Shown: one piece after another, positions 14,294 through 20,289 of the stretch
How positions within the stretch are numbered: the first letter of the stretch is position 1
How the letters are laid out: each line of letters starts with the position of its first letter
Source of the DNA: CAXMNX01 sp964194845
GTDB lineage: Bacteria > Pseudomonadota > Alphaproteobacteria > Rhodobacterales > Rhodobacteraceae
Assembly (NCBI GenBank): GCA_964194845.1
Contig: CAXMNX010000045.1
Coordinates: 1-20,289 of the forward strand
DNA length: 20,289 bases
Direction of reading: 5' to 3'
The notes under the pieces: model-generated
What the model was told of the DNA's origin: nothing
The model's input: the letters and a program-made list of their open reading frames with translations, nothing else
Databases searched by the model: none
Program-made: the position numbers and the translations under genes

Positions 14294-15568
14294 TCAGGTC
14301 GAAGTCGGTGACGCGGACATCTCCAAAATATGCAATCCGTTGTTGCGGTCGATCATATAGATCACGCCGTCTTCATCCACGTCAACGTCGTTTGATTGCG
14401 CCGGCCCGCCCGCGCCGGGCTCGGGGATGAAATGGGCGACTTCGACTGGCAGCTTGGGGTCGGCAAGATCCAGCACCCTCAGGCCGCCAGCAAACCAAGT
14501 CGCATAAACCAAAGTGCTGTCGAGCTTCTCGCGAAACTGATGCGCACCGAAGCGCAGTCCGGGCAGTCCGGCCCATGGGCTGGCGCGCTCGGAAAGGTCC
14601 CAGGCAGCGACGGGGATCATGTTGCCAATATCAGTCACATCCAGCACCCAAAGGAAGCCGTGCAGCCGGCCCGGCAGGTGGTCGTGTTCTTCATCGAAAG
14701 CAACGGCATAGCGGCGGCCGCTTATTAACTGTTCCAGCGGCATCACGGTGTGGGTCGGCTCCGGTATAGCGGGCGGAAAAGCATAGCTGCCGATTACCTT
14801 GGGTGCAGTCATGTCGCTCGCATCGAGCACCCGGAATCCGGCGTGCCAAACGGCGGCCCACAATTCGTCGCCACAGCGCATGGCGTGGTGCAGGCGCACG
14901 CCATAGCCGTCCCATGTGGGCGTTTCGCCGCCCGCGATGTGTTGTCCGGGCATGTGCCAGCGCGAAACCTCGGCAGGGTTGGCAGGATCGGAAATGTCGT
15001 AAGTGACAAGAATATTTCCGACATAGCCCTCGATCTCGGTCGAGATATACGCGTAGTTTTCGTCCATATCGAAGCGATGCACCCCGAACCCGTGGGTTTT
15101 GACATAGGCAAGTTGCCGGGGCGCCGTCTTGTCCGTGATATCCCAGACCCGGAAACCGCCGCTATCATAGCGGCGCGCCAGAACCACCTCTAGAACCCCT
15201 ATATCTGATATTTCGACCCCCAGTTGCGCGGCAATCTGACCGTCAGAAAGTCCTTGGTCGCGCAATCCGGCGATTTTGGCGCCCTTACGCAGGAAATGGC
15301 GCCGGTCCTGTTCGACATTGGTGATCATGATATTGCCGCAGACACGCACTTTGTGGGTGTGCGACCATTCGTCGGGTGGCGCGATGTGAGCCACAACAGT
15401 CGGGTTTGCAGGATCACGAACGTCAATGACCGAGGTGCCCATCGGCGGCTTCATATGGCCGACATAGGCATAGCCATCCTGCACCACGATCTGACCACCG
15501 CCCGCGATCTCCAAGTGCCCGAGCTGGCGAATATTGCGGCTAAGTTGATACTCGACTTCGATTTTCAT
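14294..15568 (-). CDS. LVIVD-repeat beta-propeller protein
   Basis: A 424-residue protein built of LVIVD-type blades, each with a phrase such as VIDVRDPANPTVVAHI, VWDITDKTAPRQLAYV, TYDISDPANPAEVSRW, VLDASDMTAPKVIGSY and VLDLADPKLPVEVAHF. The start is the ATG at 15568, because it overlaps the tctA stop as ATGA, a coupling signal; the longer frame to 15646 lies wholly inside tctA. No signal peptide is seen, so it should be cytoplasmic. A His recurs near the start of successive blades (THKVRV 71-76, GVHRFD 162-167, RLHHAM 225-230, PTHTVM 271-276, GAHQF 341-345). Residues about 92-135 form a helical insert with HTH-like phrasing (LSDGQIAAQLGV). The function is unknown; a partner of the transporter is suggested only by coupling. 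Confidence 0.85.
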   Translation of the reverse strand: MKIEVEYQLSRNIRQLGHLEIAGGGQIVVQDGYAYVGHMKPPMGTSVIDVRDPANPTVVAHIAPPDEWSHTHKVRVCGNIMITNVEQDRRHFLRKGAKIAGLRDQGLSDGQIAAQLGVEISDIGVLEVVLARRYDSGGFRVWDITDKTAPRQLAYVKTHGFGVHRFDMDENYAYISTEIEGYVGNILVTYDISDPANPAEVSRWHMPGQHIAGGETPTWDGYGVRLHHAMRCGDELWAAVWHAGFRVLDASDMTAPKVIGSYAFPPAIPEPTHTVMPLEQLISGRRYAVAFDEEHDHLPGRLHGFLWVLDVTDIGNMIPVAAWDLSERASPWAGLPGLRFGAHQFREKLDSTLVYATWFAGGLRVLDLADPKLPVEVAHFIPEPGAGGPAQSNDVDVDEDGVIYMIDRNNGLHILEMSASPTST

Positions 15569-17073
15569 TGGCTCATCAGCTCCCGCCGTTTGCGTCGCCG
15601 GTTGAACATTGCCGGCAAAATTAGTGACAGCGCCAGTCCGGCCCACAGAACGTTGCCCAAGTTTGAGGAAAACAAAGTGGTGATATCACCGTCTGATTTC
15701 TTCAGCGCGAGCAGGAAATACCTTTCCAGCAGCGGCCCCAAGATCACGCCGATCAGGATCGCTGCGACATGATAATCCGTGCGCCGCGCGATATAGCCCA
15801 GAACGCCGAAGCCAAGCGCGAGGTACATATCGAACATGTACTCACGCGGCACAAAGCCGCCGACCAGAGTGAACGAGATGATCATCGGTGCCAGATAGAT
15901 CGTCGGGATCGTCGTTACGTGGCTCATATAGCGGCTAAGCGGCAGGATCGTCAGGAACATCAGAAGGTAGGCCACCGCCATCGCCATGAACATGCCATAG
16001 CCGATTTTCGGCTGGGTCTCGAACAATGCCGGGCCAAAATTGACGCCATGAAATTGCAAGACCACCAGCATGATTGCCGCCGTCGCACCGCCGGGAATGC
16101 CGAGTACCAGTAGCGGCACCAGCGTGCCCGAAGTTACGCCGTTATTGGCGGATTCCGGCGCGATCAGACCCTCGGGATGGCCAGTGCCGTATTTCTCGGG
16201 CGTTTTCGACAGTGTCCGCGATTGCTGATACGCGACAAAGCTGGCAATTGACGCGCCGGCGCCTGGGATCACCCCGATGATCAGGCCGATCAGCGAAGTC
16301 CAGACGATGTGCCACCACCGGTCCAATGACATGCGGACACCCTCGAAAGTGTCATTCCAGTTGGCGCGCTTGACATCGCCGTCGTGGCTGACGATCACCT
16401 TCTTCTCGATTATGATGAATGCCTCAGAGACGGCGAATAGACCGACAAGTGCAGGGATCAAGGGCACGCCGTCGTAAAGTTCAAGGAACCCGAATGTTCC
16501 ACGCGGCGTGGCATAAACGACATCGGTGCCGATCGAGCCGATCATCAGTCCCAGAAAGCCCGCGATCAGTCCCTTTAGCATATCTTGCGACGCAATCGAG
16601 GCGATCAGCGAGATGCCGAACAACATAACTACGATCATCTCGATCGAATGCATATAAAAACCGACCCGGGCCAGCAAAGGCATTGTCGCCAGTGCGATGA
16701 TCGTGGTCAAAAGTCCGCCGATGCTTGAGGCGACAAAGGACATGGCCAGCGCCTGCTGCCCCTTGCCCGCCTTGGCCATCGGGTAGCCGTCCAGGGGCGT
16801 GGCCGCAGCCCCCGCCGTGCCAGGGATATTGACCAGAATTGCGGGGATGCCAGCGCCCATGCGGGACGAGCAGTAAAGTGTGACCATGAACACCAGACCG
16901 GTTTGTAAGGTCATTGCCAGCGTCAACGGCATCAGGATGATGATTGTGTTGGCGGCTGAAAATCCGGGGATAGCGCCAACGATCAATCCTAGAAATATCG
17001 TGGGGATGATTACCCACCAATACCCCAGCGTTTCGAAAAACACCTCGATCAGGATTGTGGTGGTCTCACCCAT
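15565..17073 (-). CDS. tctA: Tripartite tricarboxylate transporter large membrane subunit TctA
   Basis: Large integral membrane subunit of a TTT carboxylate importer, the ion-coupled channel fed by the TctC binding protein. At 502 residues it has normal length, with about a dozen hydrophobic segments. Hallmarks are GLIVGAIPGFSAANTIIILM (about 29-48), the loop YCSSRMGAGIPAILVNIPGT followed by AATPLDGYPMAKAGKG, the second half repeat GVIPGAGASIASFVAYQQSR, and GLIAPESANNGVTSGTLVPL. It overlaps the tctB end by 8 bases, and its own stop overlaps the ATG of the LVIVD gene. The substrate is an unknown carboxylate. Confidence 0.95.
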   Translation of the reverse strand: MGETTTILIEVFFETLGYWWVIIPTIFLGLIVGAIPGFSAANTIIILMPLTLAMTLQTGLVFMVTLYCSSRMGAGIPAILVNIPGTAGAAATPLDGYPMAKAGKGQQALAMSFVASSIGGLLTTIIALATMPLLARVGFYMHSIEMIVVMLFGISLIASIASQDMLKGLIAGFLGLMIGSIGTDVVYATPRGTFGFLELYDGVPLIPALVGLFAVSEAFIIIEKKVIVSHDGDVKRANWNDTFEGVRMSLDRWWHIVWTSLIGLIIGVIPGAGASIASFVAYQQSRTLSKTPEKYGTGHPEGLIAPESANNGVTSGTLVPLLVLGIPGGATAAIMLVVLQFHGVNFGPALFETQPKIGYGMFMAMAVAYLLMFLTILPLSRYMSHVTTIPTIYLAPMIISFTLVGGFVPREYMFDMYLALGFGVLGYIARRTDYHVAAILIGVILGPLLERYFLLALKKSDGDITTLFSSNLGNVLWAGLALSLILPAMFNRRRKRRELMSQ

Positions 17074-17578
17074 TCGCCAGCACCGCCTTCATGGTAATTT
17101 CAAACCAACCGCGCGGGAAACGCGTATCAAAGGCCCAGATAAACACCGCCCAACCACCCAGCGCCATTGCCGCCGAGATAGCGGAGATGAAAACCGGACG
17201 CCGGCCCTTCGACAGGATGATCATGCTCATCGCGAGAAATAGGAATGTCGTCAGAGTGAAGCCAAGCCGTTGGATAAAAACGCAATAACCGACAGTGGTG
17301 ATCAGCAACCCAATGCGGCCTGTCGCGATATCGCCGCGGTTGAAAATGTTGGCGAACCCCAAACTGCCCTCGCCCTCGCGCAGCCATATACCGCAGCGAA
17401 AAATGAAAATGCCGCAGACCAACATTAGTATGCCGCCGATAAGAAAGGCGCTGACTTGGGCGGTCCAGGGTGAATTCCAGATGGTGCTGAAGTAGTACAA
17501 GGTAAAGACAACCGCCAGGATCGGGATCACCAATTCACCGCCGATTTGGCGACCAGCTTTGCCGTGATTTGTTGCCAT
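17066..17578 (-). CDS. tctB: Tripartite tricarboxylate transporter small membrane subunit TctB
   Basis: Small membrane subunit that pairs with TctA. The 170 residues show about four hydrophobic segments: LVIPILAVVFTLYYFSTI near 16-33, FLIGGILMLVCGIFIF near 45-60, IGLLITTVGYCVFIQRLGF with TTFLFLAMSMIIL around 93-123, and AAMALGGWAVFIWAFD near 135-150. TctB proteins are weakly conserved in sequence; size, topology and position between tctC and tctA make the call. AAAGGTG lies 5 bases before the ATG. It ends overlapping tctA by 8 bases. Confidence 0.9.
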   Translation of the reverse strand: MATNHGKAGRQIGGELVIPILAVVFTLYYFSTIWNSPWTAQVSAFLIGGILMLVCGIFIFRCGIWLREGEGSLGFANIFNRGDIATGRIGLLITTVGYCVFIQRLGFTLTTFLFLAMSMIILSKGRRPVFISAISAAMALGGWAVFIWAFDTRFPRGWFEITMKAVLANG

Positions 17579-17617
17579 CGCGCACCTTTCCGATTGTGCG
17601 ATGTTGATTGTAGGATC

Positions 17618-17642
17618 GACCGGCGAGAGTGCCCCGCCGGTC
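17618..17642 (-). other. Stem-loop between tctC and tctB
   Basis: GACCGGCG (17618-17625) pairs perfectly with CGCCGGTC (17635-17642) around a 9-base loop. No T-run follows in either direction. It sits just after the binding-protein gene and before the membrane subunits, the usual place for a hairpin that stabilises the binding-protein part of the message. The role is inferred. Confidence 0.55.
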
Positions 17643-17654
17643 CAGTGCGCGCGC

Positions 17655-18650
17655 TTACGCGCCGCTCAGCAAAGCCTTGTATTTAGCGCCAAGCTCTAGC
17701 ATTGCAGCTTTGAACGCGGCGCATTCCTCTACACCGCCGTAGTTGAGGTATTCCGGCGTGCCCTTCGAGGCGATGTAGGCCTCAAGCAGCGCAGGATCGT
17801 CGAAGGTTTCCTTGAACGTCGTGGTCAGTTTTTCGAACCGGTCCGGGAAATCGTCGGCGGCTTTCTTGTGGATCGCAAAGGCACGCGCTGACAGCATTTC
17901 CGGCAGATCGGTGCCGTAAACATCATTGAAGCTGGGCGCATCGTCCAGACGCTCACCAACCCGGTTCTCGCCAAATACCAGCAACGTCTTGACCGCGTCG
18001 CCTGCAGCAATCGCGGACCCCGAAGTTAGCACCGAGAAGTCCACTTCGCCCGTTACTGCACCAGCAACCGTGTTCTTGCCGCCCGAGAGCGGGATCAGGT
18101 TGAAGTCTGCCCCTGTGACTTCGCCAAGCGATAGAAGGCCGATCGACGCCGGGTGCGCCATGCGGCTAGTACCGACATTCAGACGGCGTGATTTGCCCGC
18201 AGCGATCACGTCGTCCAACGTCTTGAGCGGGCTTTCGGCGCCGACGAACAGGCAGCCAGGATCGGTATCGACGCGTCCGAAGTAGAAATAGTCGTCGATG
18301 TCGAAAGTGGGCGCCTGCATGGCCCAATTCAGAACCTCGGGACCCATATTACCGAAGATCAGGCTATAGGCGTCTGGTTCGTTTTTGCCCATGTAAACCT
18401 CATAGCCGACCCGACCCGATGCGCCGGGGAAAAAGCCGGGCTCAAACTCGGTGCCCAACTTGGTCTTCCAGATGCTGGTAAAGGCTCGGAAATTCCGGTC
18501 AGCACCGCCACCTTCGCGGGTCGGGATGATCACCGAAATGTTTCGGTCAGGGTATCCAGCCGCGCGCGCGATCTGCGGGGCGGCTAACGCGGCCCCGGTT
18601 GCCGCAGCGCCAGTTGCCAGAAACCGGCGCCGATTAAAGTTGCTTTTCAT
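17655..18650 (-). CDS. tctC: Tripartite tricarboxylate transporter substrate-binding protein TctC, Tat-exported
   Basis: Periplasmic binding protein of the TTT family that captures the carboxylate for TctAB. It starts with a twin-arginine signal (NRRRFLATGAAATGAALAAP, then an AxA-type cleavage site, QIARAAG), so it is exported folded. The mature part begins YPDRNISVIIPTREGGGADR, the usual TctC opening, and continues with SGRVGYEVYMGKNEPDAYSL and DDVIAAGKSRRLNVGTS. At 331 residues the length is normal. GGAGGAG lies 9 bases before the ATG. This is the first gene of the tct operon; the TSUP gene upstream is 84 bases away on the same strand and may share the message. The substrate cannot be read from sequence. 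Confidence 0.93.
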   Translation of the reverse strand: MKSNFNRRRFLATGAAATGAALAAPQIARAAGYPDRNISVIIPTREGGGADRNFRAFTSIWKTKLGTEFEPGFFPGASGRVGYEVYMGKNEPDAYSLIFGNMGPEVLNWAMQAPTFDIDDYFYFGRVDTDPGCLFVGAESPLKTLDDVIAAGKSRRLNVGTSRMAHPASIGLLSLGEVTGADFNLIPLSGGKNTVAGAVTGEVDFSVLTSGSAIAAGDAVKTLLVFGENRVGERLDDAPSFNDVYGTDLPEMLSARAFAIHKKAADDFPDRFEKLTTTFKETFDDPALLEAYIASKGTPEYLNYGGVEECAAFKAAMLELGAKYKALLSGA

Positions 18651-18734
18651 GTTCGTAGTCTCCTCCCAGTTATCTAGCCGCGCGATCTTTGCATCCTCTC
18701 GCTTGGCTTGCGCGCAGCTTCGCGAGGTCTTGAT

Positions 18735-19547
18735 CTAGCCAGTTGCGTCCAGACCCCCGAATAACAGCGCGCTGGCACCGGCGTAGACAAGCCGCAGTGC
18801 GAGCACGGTCAAAACAGCGTTTAGCGCAAATACAAAGCGTTTTTCGTCGATACGCGCCAACACCAGTCGCCCGGTATATGTGCCAAGAATCCCGACACCA
18901 ATCAATAGCACGATCAGCCCGGCCCAGTTTGAAAAGACAAAACCCAGCAGACCAAAGGTGATGGTTTTAAGCAGGTGCTGCACGGTCATCAGCATCGCAT
19001 GGGTGGCCACATGGGCATGGCGATCAAGTTTTTGTGCTTTCACGAAAGTGGCCACAAACGCCCCGGTACCTCCGAAGAACATCGTCAGAAAACTGGAAAA
19101 AACGCCGGTAATCAGTCCAGAGCGACGAAGAAACGCGGGAGGCGTGGCCAGCACAGACCACAAGATAAACAGACCGACACCGATCTGAATCAATCCCGGA
19201 TGCAGCTGAACAACCACCGAGCCGCCCACCACGACGCCGATTAACGCGCCAACCGTGAACGCGCCAAGCAGATCAAGACGCATATATCGCAGCAGCATCG
19301 CCGCACGACCGGTATTGGAGCCGAGTTGCACCAAGCCATGCACCGGCACAATCGCCGACGCTGGGAGCAATGTGGCCAGAACCGCGAGCATCACCGCGCC
19401 GCCACCGATCCCAAATGCAACCGTGATGAAGGAACTGGCAAAGCTGACTGCCATTAAAGCGCCAGCAACCGGCCATCCCAACCCAGCGTGCAATTGGATC
19501 ACGTCGCCCGACGCGAGTTCAAAAAAACCGGACAAATACGAAATCAT
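18735..19547 (-). CDS. TSUP-family membrane permease (TauE/SafE type)
   Basis: Integral membrane protein of the TauE/SafE (TSUP) family, whose known members export sulfite, sulfoacetate or related organosulfur anions. The 270 residues hold about eight hydrophobic segments in two repeats, each with the family signature: AFGIGGGAVMLAVLATLLPA, then PVHGLVQLGSNTGRA in the first half, and FFGGTGAFVATFVKAQKLDR, then THAMLMTVQHLLK in the second. The ribosome site is poor: GGAG touches the ATG. It lies directly upstream of tctC on the same strand. The substrate is unknown; a link to the sulfur metabolism suggested by dmdA is possible but not shown. Confidence 0.88.
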   Translation of the reverse strand: MISYLSGFFELASGDVIQLHAGLGWPVAGALMAVSFASSFITVAFGIGGGAVMLAVLATLLPASAIVPVHGLVQLGSNTGRAAMLLRYMRLDLLGAFTVGALIGVVVGGSVVVQLHPGLIQIGVGLFILWSVLATPPAFLRRSGLITGVFSSFLTMFFGGTGAFVATFVKAQKLDRHAHVATHAMLMTVQHLLKTITFGLLGFVFSNWAGLIVLLIGVGILGTYTGRLVLARIDEKRFVFALNAVLTVLALRLVYAGASALLFGGLDATG

Positions 19548-19645
19548 CTCCGCACACTCACAACTAGTGTCGATTCGATCAAGTAAGCGGACACTAAAAG
19601 CTCATATCGTCCAACGAGTTTGCCTATTGTGACAGCTTGATGCTA

Positions 19646-19807
19646 TCAGGTACGCGCTCCCGAGGCCATGTTTTCGGTGACCTCCACCATGTCCGTTGTC
19701 AGAGGATTTGGGCCAACTAGCAAGCCCAAGTCGTAATTAATCACTGGCTCAGACAATACATCCACATCAGACGATAAATATGCGCCCGCCGGCGCCCGAC
19801 ATTCCAA
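19646..19807 (-). pseudogene. Possible 3' remnant of a coding gene
   Basis: A 53-codon open stretch from TTG at 19807 to TGA at 19646, with no ATG start and a stop just upstream. The predicted end has normal protein composition (DVLSEPVINYDLGLLVGPNP, then DMVEVTENMAS), unlike the other frames of this region. It may be the C-terminus of a decayed gene. I do not recognise the family, and chance cannot be excluded. Confidence 0.2.
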
Positions 19808-20036
19808 TCAGAAGTGGCGCGAAACTTGGGGGCTAAACACGTCAGCTTTGTCCGCATAGCGGTCATAGCGTCCGTAAGGCTCGCTGCGGCAGCGACGAAA
19901 GACCGCTTCTGTCGCTGCACGGCGGCGCAGCCGGAAGGTCTTGGCGTCTGACGGAAATGCTGCAAGCGCGAGGCGCGGCGTAAGTACAGGTCAGCTCTGG
20001 GCTCTAAGCAGTCATCTTGTGATTTTTGCCGAACGA

Positions 20037-20118
20037 CTGCTCTGCGGACAAAGCTGCCGTTCGCTGCAAGTGCACCAAAAGATGGGCTTCCAATGTCTGC
20101 TCTGCGGACAGTGCTGCC
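20037..20118. repeat. 22-base direct repeat spaced exactly 60 bases
   Basis: CTGCTCTGCGGACA followed by two variable bases and GCTGCC occurs at 20037-20058 and 20097-20118 (20 of 22 bases identical). There are only two copies, and the DNA between them is not repeated, so it is not a CRISPR array. It is probably part of a dispersed spacer element. Confidence 0.6.
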
Positions 20119-20233
20119 AAAGACTTCATGTCGGCAACAAGCAGATCGCCAGCGCGCCAATTGTCGCTGCTCCTTATTGATATAGCCCTCCCTGGAACCT
20201 AGCCTCAGATTCGCATAGCGGTGGGATTCTGAC

Positions 20234-20289
20234 ATGAAATGGCTTTGGCGAATACTGGCGCTTCTAGTCGTCTTGGTCGTGGTGGCGTT
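20234..20289 (+). CDS. Start of a membrane-anchored or exported protein, cut by window end
   Basis: The first 18 codons of a plus-strand gene read MKWLWRILALLVVLVVVA: a basic start followed by a long hydrophobic run, typical of a signal peptide or an N-terminal membrane anchor. No clear ribosome site is visible in the bases just upstream. Too little is present to name the protein. Confidence 0.6.
   Translation, partial: MKWLWRILALLVVLVVVA

Larger units (their letters stand above)
19548..20233. other. Long gene-poor region with short repeats and possible remnants
   Basis: Nearly 690 bases with no gene I can defend. It contains a 7-base inverted repeat pair (19565-19596), a possible coding remnant on the minus strand (19646-19807), a 22-base direct repeat with exact 60-base spacing (20037 and 20097) and a distant 11-base repeat CGCATAGCGGT (19853 and 20212). 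Text rich in GCTGCAAG, TGCGGACA and AAGACCGCT is, from memory, like spacer sequence that recurs between genes in Rhodobacterales. The frames that cross it are rich in Arg and Ser and look non-coding. Confidence 0.55.

Noticed and set aside
15569..15646. Longer N-terminus for the LVIVD protein
   Set aside because: The extra 26 residues lie inside tctA in another frame, and the ATGA overlap at 15568 gives a much better start.
20037..20118. CRISPR-like repeat pair
   Set aside because: Only two imperfect copies, a 38-base gap, no further units and no cas genes.
19853..20222. The two CGCATAGCGGT copies as target-site duplications of an insertion
   Set aside because: The sequence between them has no matching terminal inverted repeats and no transposase; an 11-base match in this repetitive text is weak evidence.
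19741..20235. Minus-strand frame of 164 codons in the right-hand spacer
   Set aside because: Arg/Ser/Ala-rich with no domain or hydrophobic pattern. Its start overlaps the start of the plus-strand gene, and it runs through the repeat-laden spacer. It is probably a miscall typical of this kind of DNA.

Overview
The window reads as chromosomal DNA of a marine alphaproteobacterium, most likely a Rhodobacterales (Roseobacter-group) species. The reasons are the GC-rich coding style, a DMSP demethylase of the Roseobacter type, a tripartite tricarboxylate transporter, an Frc-type sugar ABC transporter and typical alphaproteobacterial intergenic sequence. The assignment is inferred from protein content; no rRNA is present.

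Layout. (1) 2-3000, plus strand: the end of a sugar ABC transporter operon (binding protein cut by the window edge, permease, single-domain ATPase) with a translationally coupled 77-residue membrane protein. (2) 3002-3034: a terminator at the convergent junction; everything from 3061 to 19547 is on the minus strand. (3) 3061-7421: acyl-CoA synthetase, then DmdA (DMSP demethylase) abutting it with no gap, then an aldehyde dehydrogenase. Together they look like an unusual DMSP demethylation cluster. (4) 7604-8272: a ureidoglycolate lyase-like protein. (5) 8371-13817: a cyanophycin operon of cyanophycinase (cphB), cyanophycin synthetase (cphA) and a third gene. The third gene is a CphA-derived Mur ligase that keeps traces of the CphA N domain but has lost the whole ATP-grasp domain. 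(6) 14294-18650: tctC-tctB-tctA plus an overlapping LVIVD beta-propeller gene. (7) 18735-19547: a TSUP-family permease. (8) 19548-20233: a gene-poor stretch with short repeats and possible gene remnants, then the first 18 codons of a plus-strand gene.

How the genes may work together. The cyanophycin genes should make and mobilise an Asp-Arg nitrogen and carbon reserve; the ATP-grasp-less ligase has no role I can name and is the best candidate for something undescribed. The DmdA group would take DMSP to methylmercaptopropionate and on to its CoA ester, with the aldehyde dehydrogenase able to remove the acetaldehyde released at the end of the pathway. The Tct operon imports an unknown carboxylate. 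Several clean palindromes (7590-7608, 14133-14148) and stem-loops mark the regulatory regions. All functions are read from the sequence and from memory of the families; no database search was run.
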